Part shown: positions 16,301 to 23,800 of the stretch, piece after piece
Layout of the letters: the number at the start of each line of letters is the position of its first letter
How positions within the stretch are numbered: the stretch's first letter is position 1
DNA from: a bacterium UBP6_UBA1177
Lineage (GTDB): Bacteria > UBP6 > UBA1177
NCBI GenBank assembly: GCA_002310995.1
Contig: DBYV01000024.1
Span: forward strand, 330-24,428
Reading direction: 5' to 3'
DNA: 24,099 nt
Made by a program: the position numbers and the translations under genes
Notes under the pieces: model-generated
What the model saw: the letters and a program-made list of their open reading frames with translations, nothing else
The model's database searches: none
Told to the model about the DNA's origin: nothing

Positions 16301-16687
16301 TGAAATCGTGAAAATATCAAGGTTTCCGAAGCGGCTGCTTACGAATGCGAGCGTTTTCCCGCTATTTGCCCAGACAGGCCTCGACTCGTAAGACGGAGCC
16401 GAAGTCAGAGCGCGGGCAAAACCGCCTTTTGCCGGAACAATGTAGATATCCCCCATGAACGCAAAAGCGATCTCGTTTCCGTCGGGAGAAATCGCGGGAT
16501 AGCGCATCCAGCTAAGCAGATTCCCGTTTTCCTGCACCGCAACAGAATCATCGGCCACTTCGACATTGACGATTTTGTTAACGGGTTTTTCAACCTTTTT
16601 GTTGATTTCGATTCCTAAAAATTTGTCGAGCTGCTGGCACGAAACCGCCAGAAACATGAGCGAAACTAAAGCAAAAAACCTTTTCAT
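13382..16687 (-). CDS. Tricorn-like S41 protease, predicted lipoprotein
   Basis: The 1,101-residue protein combines N-terminal WD40/TolB-type beta-propeller repeats with a C-terminal protease half. The repeats carry motifs such as PAISPDGNEIAF, KRLTFHSANDIPMAFSPDD and YYSPDGKKIAYL. A Lys/Ala/Pro-rich linker (AEANKKAAEAKN) leads to the tricorn C1 region, a PDZ-like segment and an S41 domain. Visible catalytic residues are H793 in VSHTGSGY and S1008 in NYSDAHMFPYA. Their spacing (215) is close to that in Thermoplasma tricorn (H746/S965). It probably degrades peptides of several residues. I chose ATG 16687 because GGAGG lies 5 bp upstream and the protein then begins with a signal peptide ending LAVSC (C17). 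That predicts a membrane-attached periplasmic enzyme rather than a cytosolic one. It is translationally coupled to the downstream M20 gene. Confidence 0.92.
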   Translation of the reverse strand: MKRFFALVSLMFLAVSCQQLDKFLGIEINKKVEKPVNKIVNVEVADDSVAVQENGNLLSWMRYPAISPDGNEIAFAFMGDIYIVPAKGGFARALTSAPSYESRPVWANSGKTLAFVSSRFGNLDIFTISKNGGNAKRLTFHSANDIPMAFSPDDSLVYFNSPRVGTKESSLFPSRSLPQLYSVPAEGGAEKLELPFPVIDLNISADGRKFIYHDKKGYESDWRKHHVSSNARDLWEYDTEVKKFEKLTDFAGEDRNPVFGENGDIYYLSEESGSLNVWKRSAAGAKTQLTKFDTNPVRFLSRSKNGLLCFSYDGQIYTMKEGEEPVKLEVFSSVEMKGNEIRAMLSAADEVAPNSDGSEAALVLRGEIYVVNTETGTTKRITDTPNEERWVNFHPENRKLLYSSFRDGVWKVYETSMDDENEPYFSTSTKISEKEVISGDFNAFQAYYSPDGKKIAYLKNRTELVVFDTEKNTHTTVMAGEKNVSYIDGDQWYSWSPDSTRLAVVFNDRERWSGEIGIVEAKGGELVNISNSGTFDALPKWSGNGEFISWIGGKELFLFFLNKKGFDNFQKTKEEIDIEKKAEANKKAAEAKNVPPTQQPPAAKPEEKKEPVAFDKNEIEERIVKVSLNPANYVENAVSKDGETLYYMSYEPAEIRIVALNLREKSEKQLSSIPHPRNIAFWDDPQFSIVSDSTGTSLFILALRKANKLGLADGKMKPVSPNAEFSVNKNAEYAYLFEYVWKTMNDKFYDTGLHGVDWAKYKDEYAKFIPFINNNYDFSELLSEMLGELNVSHTGSGYMPYMALSDASGRLGIFYSFDKNGVKIDEIMKGGPLDKAESKIKSGTVIEKINGLAVTAESFDKLLNRTADTKVRLSLWNPMTSEHWDEVVKPIGYRAEFELLYNRWVKINRERVEKLSEGKLGYVHIRGMDGESFKTIFDEIMGRYSNAEGIVIDTRFNGGGWLHDELSVLFGGKKYTQYSHRGVKNFGGDPQDRWTKKTVLLVNEGNYSDAHMFPYAYRELKLGKIVGMPVAGTATAVWWPLLLDESLYFGIPQIGIIGNDGKYLENNELVPDFVVPMLPNNIIEGRDPQVEKAVQVLLEEK

Positions 16688-16703
16688 AAGACCTCCATAG
16701 TCA

Positions 16704-16755
16704 TAAAAATCGTTGATTTTTACAACGCAAAGCACTTTCAGTCAAGGCAAAGTGC
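16704..16755 (-). promoter_or_regulatory. Promoter of the tricorn/M20 operon with two inverted repeats
   Basis: On the minus strand TTGACT (16740-16745) is followed after 17 bp by TAAAAA (16717-16722), putting the start near 16710, about 23 nt before the tricorn ATG. Two perfect inverted repeats overlap it. GCACTTT (16732-16738) with AAAGTGC (16749-16755) encloses the -35 box. TAAAAATC (16704-16711) with GATTTTTA (16715-16722) covers the -10 box and the start. They could be an operator, or the first could be a weak terminator for the CLC gene upstream. Confidence 0.45.
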
Positions 16756-16770
16756 ATATTTAGGGGATTT

Positions 16771-18816
16771 TTATCTGAATGCGGCTTTCAGTCGCTCCAG
16801 ATCCTCTTTCGTTCCCGCAGCAACGAGGACATCGCCCGCTTCGAGCGTTTTTGTCGGCGACATCGTTCCCTTCCCTGTCGATTTTTCGCGAACTGCAAGG
16901 ACTAAAACGTTGAAATTCTCGCGCAGTCTGAGATCGATAAGGTTGTGTCCCCACATTTTTTTGTTCGTAGAGAGAGCCTCGATGCGGTATTCGTCCTCGA
17001 ATTCGATGCTGTACTGTTCAGTCCCTTCGCCGCGCTGGACAGTTTTCAGCATATTCGCCTTCGAAAGGATCTCGCGGTGATAGAAATCAATGAGATCGTG
17101 TTCATGGATGCAGCCTACGACCTTGCCTTCGTCAGAAAGGACAGGCAGTTCGATGACTTCGCGCTTTATCATGAACCTCATCGCCTGAGAAAGCGGAGTA
17201 TCGAGTTTCACTGTCGGGAAAGTCGTGTCAAGAAGGTCGCTTGCAAGGACCATTGTGCCGATCGCGTCGTAATCGACTTTGTTGTTCGAACTGAAAACGC
17301 CGTTTATCGCACCCAGATATTTGCCCGAATCGTCAACGACATACGATTCAAAGCGCTCCTTATCCCTCATTTTGTCGAGAATCTGCGGCAACTGCTCGTC
17401 CTTGTGGACAACGACGCATTCAGGGCGGAGGCAGAGCTGGACATGGTTTTCGTTCATGATCGAAGCCTCTTCGCTGTCGTCAATCGCGATCCCCTCTTTG
17501 TAAAGCTGGTAGTTGTAGATCGAAAAAACGCTCATCCGCTTTGAGATCAAGGTCGCTACGACTGTTGCAAGCATAAGCGAAGGAAGCATATTGTAGTCCC
17601 GCGTGATCTCGAAGACGAGAAGAAGCGAGGAGATCGGTTCCTGCGTCGCGGCACCGAGAAGCGCGCCGATTCCGACAGAAGCGAAACTGATCCCTATCGA
17701 GGGGCCGAATTCGGGATAAAATATCGGAATTATTTTTCCGAAACCAAGACCGAAAATGTAACCCACAAAAAGTATCGGAAGGAAAATTCCCCCCGAAGCT
17801 CCGCTTGCGAATGCTATCGAAAGGAAAACAAGCTTGAGAAGGGCGATGCCGATGAGAAACGACGGTGTGAAGCCGTTTCCGGCAAGCATCATGTCCTTTC
17901 CTAAACCGAAAATTTCTGGAACAAACGGAACAGTCAGCGCGAACGGAAGAAGAAGGAGCGGAATGTGGATAAATTCAGGCAGTTTTGCCTTCACTCTGTC
18001 AAAAATATTCGAATTGAAGTATGTGAGTTTGATGAGCCCTACTCCCAGAAGAGCGTTGATGAGGCCAAAAGTCGTGAAAAGGAAAATTTCGGTTCCCGAA
18101 CTGATTTCGGCGCTGAAACCGAGTGCCGCAGCCGGAAGAGCGGTGTGTCCCGGCATGAAATAGGAACCGAAGAAACTTGCCGTAGCCGCCGAAACGACGA
18201 TAGGCGTCAAAGTTCCGATAGCATAGTTTCCGAGGATAGTCTCGACCGCAAAAATAGTTCCTGCGATAGGAGCGTCAAAAGCGACAGCAAGACCTGCAGC
18301 CGCGCCGCATCCGACAAAAAGTTTGATACGCGATATCGGCATGCTTAAAAACTGTCCCAGAGTCGAACCCAGAGACGATCCGATCATGATGATCGGTCCT
18401 TCGTTGCCGAGCGGAACACCCGTTGCAATCGAAAGTGACGAGGTTATCATTTTGAAAATAGCAAGTTTCGGAGGCATGATCCCGTTATTCAGTTTCAAAG
18501 TTTTGAGGAGAAATCCGAAACCCGCGCCTCCGCTTTCCTTGCAGATGTAACGGATAATGAACCCGCTGATGAAAACACCGGTAATGGGAAGAGTGAACTT
18601 GTACCACATCGGGAGCTTCTTGAAAGCCTCGACCGCTGCGATCGTAGGTGCGCCGATAAAAAGTTTGGAAAGAGAATCTATCATCCAGTTGAAGCAAAGG
18701 AACGCGCATCCGGCTAAAATTCCGATAAGAACCGCCGCAAAAATTAAGAACGTTCCCTCTTTCAGTTTCGCTTTTTCGAGGAAATTTTTTAATTTAAAGA
18801 AAGATATTTTTCTCAT
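16771..18816 (-). CDS. CLC-type chloride channel/antiporter with CBS pair and TrkA-C domain
   Basis: The protein has 681 residues. The first ~425 form a CLC membrane core. They carry GVPLGNEGP (the gating-glutamate motif, usually GREGP), IFAVE (position of the internal proton glutamate) and GASGGIFLP (the usual GxFxP motif). Then comes a CBS pair (about 445-575, with LRPECVVVHKDEQLPQILDKM and VIELPVLSDEGKVVGCI). A TrkA-C/RCK-C-like domain ends the protein (LRENFNVLVLAVRE and LEAGDVLVAAGTKEDLERL). The first selectivity motif is unusual: where relatives have GSGIP or GHGVP, this protein reads GGAGFG. Function is anion flux, probably Cl-/H+ exchange, regulated by nucleotide or ligand binding to the cytoplasmic domains. 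Its ATG overlaps the ribD stop (ATGA), so the two are co-transcribed and coupled. Confidence 0.93.
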   Translation of the reverse strand: MRKISFFKLKNFLEKAKLKEGTFLIFAAVLIGILAGCAFLCFNWMIDSLSKLFIGAPTIAAVEAFKKLPMWYKFTLPITGVFISGFIIRYICKESGGAGFGFLLKTLKLNNGIMPPKLAIFKMITSSLSIATGVPLGNEGPIIMIGSSLGSTLGQFLSMPISRIKLFVGCGAAAGLAVAFDAPIAGTIFAVETILGNYAIGTLTPIVVSAATASFFGSYFMPGHTALPAAALGFSAEISSGTEIFLFTTFGLINALLGVGLIKLTYFNSNIFDRVKAKLPEFIHIPLLLLPFALTVPFVPEIFGLGKDMMLAGNGFTPSFLIGIALLKLVFLSIAFASGASGGIFLPILFVGYIFGLGFGKIIPIFYPEFGPSIGISFASVGIGALLGAATQEPISSLLLVFEITRDYNMLPSLMLATVVATLISKRMSVFSIYNYQLYKEGIAIDDSEEASIMNENHVQLCLRPECVVVHKDEQLPQILDKMRDKERFESYVVDDSGKYLGAINGVFSSNNKVDYDAIGTMVLASDLLDTTFPTVKLDTPLSQAMRFMIKREVIELPVLSDEGKVVGCIHEHDLIDFYHREILSKANMLKTVQRGEGTEQYSIEFEDEYRIEALSTNKKMWGHNLIDLRLRENFNVLVLAVREKSTGKGTMSPTKTLEAGDVLVAAGTKEDLERLKAAFR

Positions 18817-19883
18817 GATTTTTTTCTGTATATTTTCAAAGTGTCGTTTCCGAGTTTTTCCGAGTGAGTGAGATCAAAGGAATTTTCAAAAAGTTTTTTG
18901 GTTTCTTCATCAAAAAGTTTCAGCCCGCTTCCAAAAATTTTTTCCGATTCGATGAGCTGCATTTCATCGATCAGAGCTTCTTTCAAAAAGGCTTTCGCGA
19001 GGTTTGCACCACCTTCGACTAGAACTGAATTTATTTTGTATTTTGTGTAAAGAATTGAAAGAGCAACTTTTAGTTCAAAATTTTCGGGTAAAATTTCGAT
19101 TTTAGCCCATTTCGAGCTGATTTCATGCGCTTTATTGGCACTTGTGAAGATTATCGGATCTCTTTTCATCACCTTTGAATCCAAATCAAGTGAGAAATTG
19201 CGGCTGAAAATAACCGGCTGCGGGTCAAAACCATCTACCAGCCTGACTGTAAGCATGGGATCATCGATATTTACGGTGTTTGCACCGACTGCGATCGCGG
19301 AATGAGCACTTCTGAGTTTATGTACATAAATTTGAGCCTCATTCCCTGAAATCATGCACCTTTCACCCACTTTATCGGTGATGAATCCGTCGCTGCTGAG
19401 TGCTATTTTTGCCGTCACCCACGGAAGATTGGTTCTGATCCCCTTAAAAAAGAAACGGTTTATCTCTTCGACTTCTGGCGCAAAACCCTTTAGCGTAAAG
19501 GTTTTCACGCCGTTTTGCCTTAAAAATTCGATTCCGCCGCACGCTTTTTTGTTTTCCTCTTCTTTTGCGACGAAAACTCTTTTGATACCAGCTTCCAGTA
19601 TAGCTTTCGCGCATGGCGGAGTCTTTCCGTAGTGATTGCAGGGTTCAAGTGTCACAGCCATGTTGAGTCCCGGCGCTTTGAAACCGAGTTTTCTAAGTGC
19701 GTCAGCTTCGGCGTGGTCACGACCATATTCCTGAGTGAAACCTTCCGAAACGATTTTTCCCTCGTCGTCAAAAATCACAGCCCCGACTTTCGGATTGGGA
19801 TAGGTTTTCACCGTCGCCAGTTTTGAAAGTTCGACAGCCCTTTTCATCATCGCGGAAACGATATTTTCGTCTATCTCAGCCAA
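18813..19883 (-). CDS. ribD: RibD, bifunctional riboflavin biosynthesis deaminase/reductase
   Basis: RibD catalyses deamination and then NADPH reduction of the pyrimidine intermediate early in riboflavin synthesis. The N-terminal deaminase domain shows TYPNPKVGAVI, the zinc ligand HAEADAL and the zinc motif PCNHYGKTPPC. The C-terminal reductase domain shows KIALSSDGFI, AVGANTVNIDDPMLTVR, and SVLVEGGANLAKAFL. I chose the TTG at 19883 (356 residues). AAGGAG lies 6 bp before it, the conserved domain begins soon after, and the inferred promoter puts the transcript start near 19906. The upstream in-frame ATG at 19949 lies upstream of the -35 box. No FMN riboswitch fits in the ~23-nt leader. The CLC gene overlaps its 3' end by 4 bp. 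Confidence 0.93.
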   Translation of the reverse strand: MAEIDENIVSAMMKRAVELSKLATVKTYPNPKVGAVIFDDEGKIVSEGFTQEYGRDHAEADALRKLGFKAPGLNMAVTLEPCNHYGKTPPCAKAILEAGIKRVFVAKEEENKKACGGIEFLRQNGVKTFTLKGFAPEVEEINRFFFKGIRTNLPWVTAKIALSSDGFITDKVGERCMISGNEAQIYVHKLRSAHSAIAVGANTVNIDDPMLTVRLVDGFDPQPVIFSRNFSLDLDSKVMKRDPIIFTSANKAHEISSKWAKIEILPENFELKVALSILYTKYKINSVLVEGGANLAKAFLKEALIDEMQLIESEKIFGSGLKLFDEETKKLFENSFDLTHSEKLGNDTLKIYRKKS

Positions 19884-19912
19884 AGCACTCTCCTTGTTAA
19901 CAAAGCCTCCCC

Positions 19913-19940
19913 CTTTTATGGAAATAAATATTACTGTCAA
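19913..19940 (-). promoter_or_regulatory. Promoter of ribD (minus strand)
   Basis: A perfect TTGACA (19935-19940 on the minus strand) is followed after 16 bp by TAAAAG (19913-19918). The predicted start is about 19906, with a leader of about 23 nt before the TTG start at 19883. Its -35 box overlaps the -35 of the plus-strand promoter. Confidence 0.55.
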
Positions 19941-19962
19941 ATTTTTCAATCCTATGTATAAT
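19934..19962 (+). promoter_or_regulatory. Promoter of the FG-GAP lipoprotein/plsB operon
   Basis: CTGTCA (19934-19939), a 17-bp spacer and a perfect TATAAT (19957-19962) precede the lipoprotein ATG at 19996 by about 33 bp. The -35 boxes of this promoter and the divergent ribD promoter occupy the same bases, so the two should compete for RNA polymerase. Confidence 0.7.
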
Positions 19963-19995
19963 CTCCCGTTTTATTGTCTTTTTTTGGAGAAAACG

Positions 19996-21531
19996 ATGCC
20001 GGCATTACTTAAAACACTTGCAATTATGCTTTGCGCCGTGCTGATCGCATGCGGCGGCAGTTCGTCAGATGAGGAAAACGAAATACCTGATGAAAACGTA
20101 CCGGCTGGCGATTCCGATGCAGCAACGCCGGATGAAAACGATGAAGATCCGAATCCGGTTTCCGATACTGACAGCGCGGTCGAAGAAAACGATGAAGACG
20201 AAAACAGCGATGCGGATTCTCCCGAAAACGATAACGAAACTCCTGGAGACGACAGCGATCCTGAAGAGCTTCAGACAGGCGGGATCTACATTTTTTCAGA
20301 TTTCGACGGATCGGGAAACGCCCAGTCGAGAGAGATCCTTGGAAACGGCGGATTTTTCGGCTTTTCTATCATGACGCTAAGCGACAAATACTGGGCTGTA
20401 AGCGCGATCCACGAGTCTATCCCAGCCTTTGACTGGGACAAGGCGACAGGAAAACTCTACATTTTCGAAAAAGAGAAAAAAATCGAAAAACTTGAAGATG
20501 CCGCTTTCGTGCTGAACCATCCCGAAAAATCGCTCAATGTCGGCTTCGGTTATGCGGCAACTGAACTTTGCGATATCAACGGCGACGGCTTTGACGATCT
20601 TGCGGTTTCTTCGCACCTTGCACCATTCGGAGATCTTTACGCAGCAGGTGAAATCGTTGTTTTTTACGGTGACGCTTCGGGCTGGAATGAGGAAAACACT
20701 TCGATTTCGCGCCTTTCCGACAAATATATCCAGAAAGCGGACAGCATAAGCCAGTCTCTTGTATGCCTTGACTACGACAGCGACGGTTTTGCCGATATCT
20801 TTGCAGGCGGCCAGAACGCAGGGCCTGAGCTTAATGGCGGCGGAAGTCAGGGAATGGTCGCCATGTTCAAGGGAAGCGCGCAAGGTCTTTCGGAGCACGA
20901 AAATTCGGTTCTCCTTCCCGATGTTGAGGAAAAAGCGCAGTATTTCGGCAGCGGAATGCTTGTCAAAGACTTCAACGGCGACACCCTGCCCGATTTAGTT
21001 ATTGCCGGCTGGGGATTGAAAGAAAGCGGATCTTCGTCAAATTCAGGCGGAGTCTACATTTATCTCGGCGGAGAAAACTGGTTTGCCGGCGCTTCGAAAA
21101 AGATTTTCGGTGAAGCTGATTCGCAGTTTGGAAGCGCTTTGAAAATCATAGAAATAGGCGGAAAAAAATATCTGGCAGTTCTTGCCCCGAAAGACAAAAA
21201 CTACGGAACGGTCAACTTCTACGATCCGGCTGAAAATTTCGCCGCGAGAGGCCGTTTTTCGTTCCCGTCAGCCTTTGCGGAAGAAGGAAACATTTCCGAT
21301 TTCGATACAATTAAAATATCGGCTGACACCGATCTTATCGTTGTCGGCGGCAAAACTTTCGGCAACGGCGGCATGACATACTGTGCAACGATCAACAACA
21401 AAACGATATCGGAACCTGAAGTATGCAGATTCCAGCCCGATTCACCTGAAGGAGGCTTCGGATATTCGGTCAAAAATACCGGAAACGGCGAAATTGTTGT
21501 CGGAAAGCCTGAATATATCCACAGATTCTAA
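19996..21531 (+). CDS. FG-GAP/VCBS-repeat lipoprotein with acidic linker
   Basis: The 511-residue protein starts with a signal peptide and the lipobox LIAC (C19), followed by GGSSSDEE. About 75 residues rich in Asp, Glu, Asn and Pro form a flexible acidic linker. The rest contains FG-GAP (integrin-type beta-propeller) repeats with calcium-binding loops DINGDGFDDL (from D193), DYDSDGFADI (from D259) and DFNGDTLPDL (from D325). The start was chosen from GGAGA 5 bp before ATG 19996 and from the promoter at 19934-19962. An in-frame ATG at 19894 lies upstream of that promoter. It is predicted to be a calcium-binding, surface- or periplasm-exposed lipoprotein of unknown ligand. The plsB ATG follows its stop by 6 bp. 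Confidence 0.9.
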   Translation: MPALLKTLAIMLCAVLIACGGSSSDEENEIPDENVPAGDSDAATPDENDEDPNPVSDTDSAVEENDEDENSDADSPENDNETPGDDSDPEELQTGGIYIFSDFDGSGNAQSREILGNGGFFGFSIMTLSDKYWAVSAIHESIPAFDWDKATGKLYIFEKEKKIEKLEDAAFVLNHPEKSLNVGFGYAATELCDINGDGFDDLAVSSHLAPFGDLYAAGEIVVFYGDASGWNEENTSISRLSDKYIQKADSISQSLVCLDYDSDGFADIFAGGQNAGPELNGGGSQGMVAMFKGSAQGLSEHENSVLLPDVEEKAQYFGSGMLVKDFNGDTLPDLVIAGWGLKESGSSSNSGGVYIYLGGENWFAGASKKIFGEADSQFGSALKIIEIGGKKYLAVLAPKDKNYGTVNFYDPAENFAARGRFSFPSAFAEEGNISDFDTIKISADTDLIVVGGKTFGNGGMTYCATINNKTISEPEVCRFQPDSPEGGFGYSVKNTGNGEIVVGKPEYIHRF

Positions 21532-21537
21532 GGTTTT

Positions 21538-23796
21538 ATGGGAAACGGCAGATTTTTCTACTCACGCAATTTCGTAACTTCGTTTGCTCACGGACTTCAC
21601 AAGCGGATATACCACTATTTTTTCAGAAAATTCGATGTCGAAATTCCCGATCCTAACGGCTTTGAGGCACTGAAAAACAGAGATGAAAACGACAAAAAGC
21701 GCCTTATCATCTACATTTCAGGGCGCAACAGCAAAATCGAGCAGTTCCTTCTCAACGGATTTATGATCGAGAACGGAATAACACCTCCCACCCACTCTTT
21801 CGGCCCGAAAACGCGCTTTTTCAGACCGCTCAGCGAACTCTGGAAGATGTTCATCTCAATTTTCACTCCCTCTATAATCAAAGAGAGGTTCATCGAATCG
21901 CTCTACATTCCTGTCGATTCACCCGAAGAACTCAGCATTGATCCTGTTTTTGCCGAAGTTTACCGCAAACTCAGGCATCAGGAGGCGACTCTGATCCCCG
22001 TCATCACGCTCTGGGACAAAAATTTAGACAAAAAGAACCGCTGGGAGTGGATAAACCAGCTTATCGGGCACTACAACTTCTGGTCAACGTCATGGGAACT
22101 TCTCATGTTCATGCTGAAACGAAGAAAACTGACGCTCAGAATCGGCATTTCTTCATCGGCAAAACTCGAAGATTCGGAAGAAGTTTTCGTACGTAAACTG
22201 TGCGATCTGATGAACACTTCAAAACGCAATGTCGTCGGCGCAGCACTCAAGAACTGGCTCGATCTCAAAAATGAAACTCTGTTCAAAATGGAGCTCTCCT
22301 CACAGGAAGAGAAGCGCTCGGCAATAAAAATAATGAACTCGATGTCTTCTGAATACAGCCCGCTATATGCCGAGATACTCTCCTATTTCCTCGGGAAAAT
22401 TTTGAACGCCCGTTTTTCAAGATTTGTATATTCAAACAATGAAATCAACGATTTATGCAAGCTGTGCGCCCTTTCTGAAACAAACACTGTTTTCGTTCCG
22501 ACACACAAAAGCTACTTCGACTATCTGATACTCAACTACATTCTTTACCGTGAAAAAGTGACAGTTCCCCTCGTTGCAGCGGGAGACAACCTCGATTTTT
22601 TCCCCCTCTCGCCGGTTTTGAGAAGAATGGGGGCGTTCTTCATAAGAAGGAAAATTCAGGATGACGAATTTTATAAAAAAATCCTCACGACTTACCTTGA
22701 GCAGATCGTAACGGCAGGCTACAACATCGAATTTTTCATCGAAGGAGGCCGTTCGAGAAGCGGAATGGTGCGTTCTCCGAGAACCGGAATGCTCAGAATG
22801 CTTGCCGAAATCACGAAGGCGACAAACCGCAAACTCTACATCGTGCCGGTTTCCCTGACTTACGAAAAACTCAAGGAAATCGAGGATTACAGCAGGGAAA
22901 AGCAGGGTGTAAAACAACCCGAATCTGAACACTTTCTCAAAAAACTTTTCACACTTTTCAAAGCGAACTACGGTCCTGTTTACGTCAGATTTTCGCAGCC
23001 GATCTATCTCAACACAAAATTTACAGAAGAAACGGCGCTCAGAATCGCTGAAATGCAGGAAAAAGCCTCGGTTATCAGTTTTTCGGCAATTTTTTCGGCT
23101 GTTTTTATGGGTTTTGAGAGCCTTTCGATCAAAGAACTCATCGAAAGAATGGAGCAAACCGTTGAGATCCTCCGCACACTTCCTGACATCGAAACAGCCT
23201 ACGCACTTAACAACCTCGATGTAAACTGCTCGAAACTTACGTCCACACTCCTCAAAAAAGGAGATCTGATACAAAAAGGAAAACATCACGAAGAAAATCA
23301 AGAACTTACGATATCAAAAGATTCTATCCCCGAGTTCTCGTTCTACAAAAATTCGGCGGCATTCGCATTCGCGCCATTCTTCTGCGAACTTTTCCGCGAC
23401 ACGGAACTTTACACTTTCGTAAGCGAGTTTCTCGAAAACACGATCATGGGTTACTACGAATCGATCAATTCCGAAAATCAAATCGATGTTTCTGCCCTTC
23501 CCGACTGGTTCAAGACGATGCTAAGAAAATTTTTCGAAGACAAATTCGCAATTTTCGGCACGGTTCTCGAACTTTTGGGAGAAGGCGGCATTTTGAAAGA
23601 AGAAAAATCAAGACACTCCGAAATAGTCAGAAAACTTCTTCCGAAAGTAAGCGAAAAAATCCCGTCAGCCACGGCTGACGAAATCTACGAAATGCTCTTC
23701 TTCCTCGAAAAGAAAGGCGTTCTGAAAGAAAATCTCACAATTTTCGATAAAGAATTGTCTCAGGAATTAGCCGATAAAATCAAGACTCTGAATTAA
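21538..23796 (+). CDS. plsB: Glycerol-3-phosphate acyltransferase (PlsB type)
   Basis: This inner-membrane-associated enzyme acylates position 1 of glycerol-3-phosphate, the first step of phospholipid synthesis. The 752 residues compare with about 807 in E. coli. The four acyltransferase blocks are present: HKSYFD (H323 and D328, the HX4D site), GAFFIRR, FIEGGRSRSG (E402) and IVPVSLTYEKL. The sequence AAGDNLDFFPLSPVLRRMG closely parallels the E. coli enzyme. The ATG follows the FG-GAP stop by 6 bp with a weak ribosome site (AAGG), so it depends on the upstream promoter or on coupling. A separate gene pairing with a surface lipoprotein is unexpected but may be incidental. Its stop lies 4 bp from the 3' end of ssrA on the other strand. 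Confidence 0.95.
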   Translation: MGNGRFFYSRNFVTSFAHGLHKRIYHYFFRKFDVEIPDPNGFEALKNRDENDKKRLIIYISGRNSKIEQFLLNGFMIENGITPPTHSFGPKTRFFRPLSELWKMFISIFTPSIIKERFIESLYIPVDSPEELSIDPVFAEVYRKLRHQEATLIPVITLWDKNLDKKNRWEWINQLIGHYNFWSTSWELLMFMLKRRKLTLRIGISSSAKLEDSEEVFVRKLCDLMNTSKRNVVGAALKNWLDLKNETLFKMELSSQEEKRSAIKIMNSMSSEYSPLYAEILSYFLGKILNARFSRFVYSNNEINDLCKLCALSETNTVFVPTHKSYFDYLILNYILYREKVTVPLVAAGDNLDFFPLSPVLRRMGAFFIRRKIQDDEFYKKILTTYLEQIVTAGYNIEFFIEGGRSRSGMVRSPRTGMLRMLAEITKATNRKLYIVPVSLTYEKLKEIEDYSREKQGVKQPESEHFLKKLFTLFKANYGPVYVRFSQPIYLNTKFTEETALRIAEMQEKASVISFSAIFSAVFMGFESLSIKELIERMEQTVEILRTLPDIETAYALNNLDVNCSKLTSTLLKKGDLIQKGKHHEENQELTISKDSIPEFSFYKNSAAFAFAPFFCELFRDTELYTFVSEFLENTIMGYYESINSENQIDVSALPDWFKTMLRKFFEDKFAIFGTVLELLGEGGILKEEKSRHSEIVRKLLPKVSEKIPSATADEIYEMLFFLEKKGVLKENLTIFDKELSQELADKIKTLN

Positions 23797-23800
23797 AATC

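Noticed and set aside
19884..19995. FMN riboswitch upstream of ribD
   Set aside because: The leader implied by the promoter is only about 23 nt and contains no RFN-element motifs.
22453..23301. Minus-strand 282-residue open frame within plsB
   Set aside because: It is antisense to the conserved acyltransferase region, and its Phe/Cys/Arg-rich composition is typical of a shadow frame.
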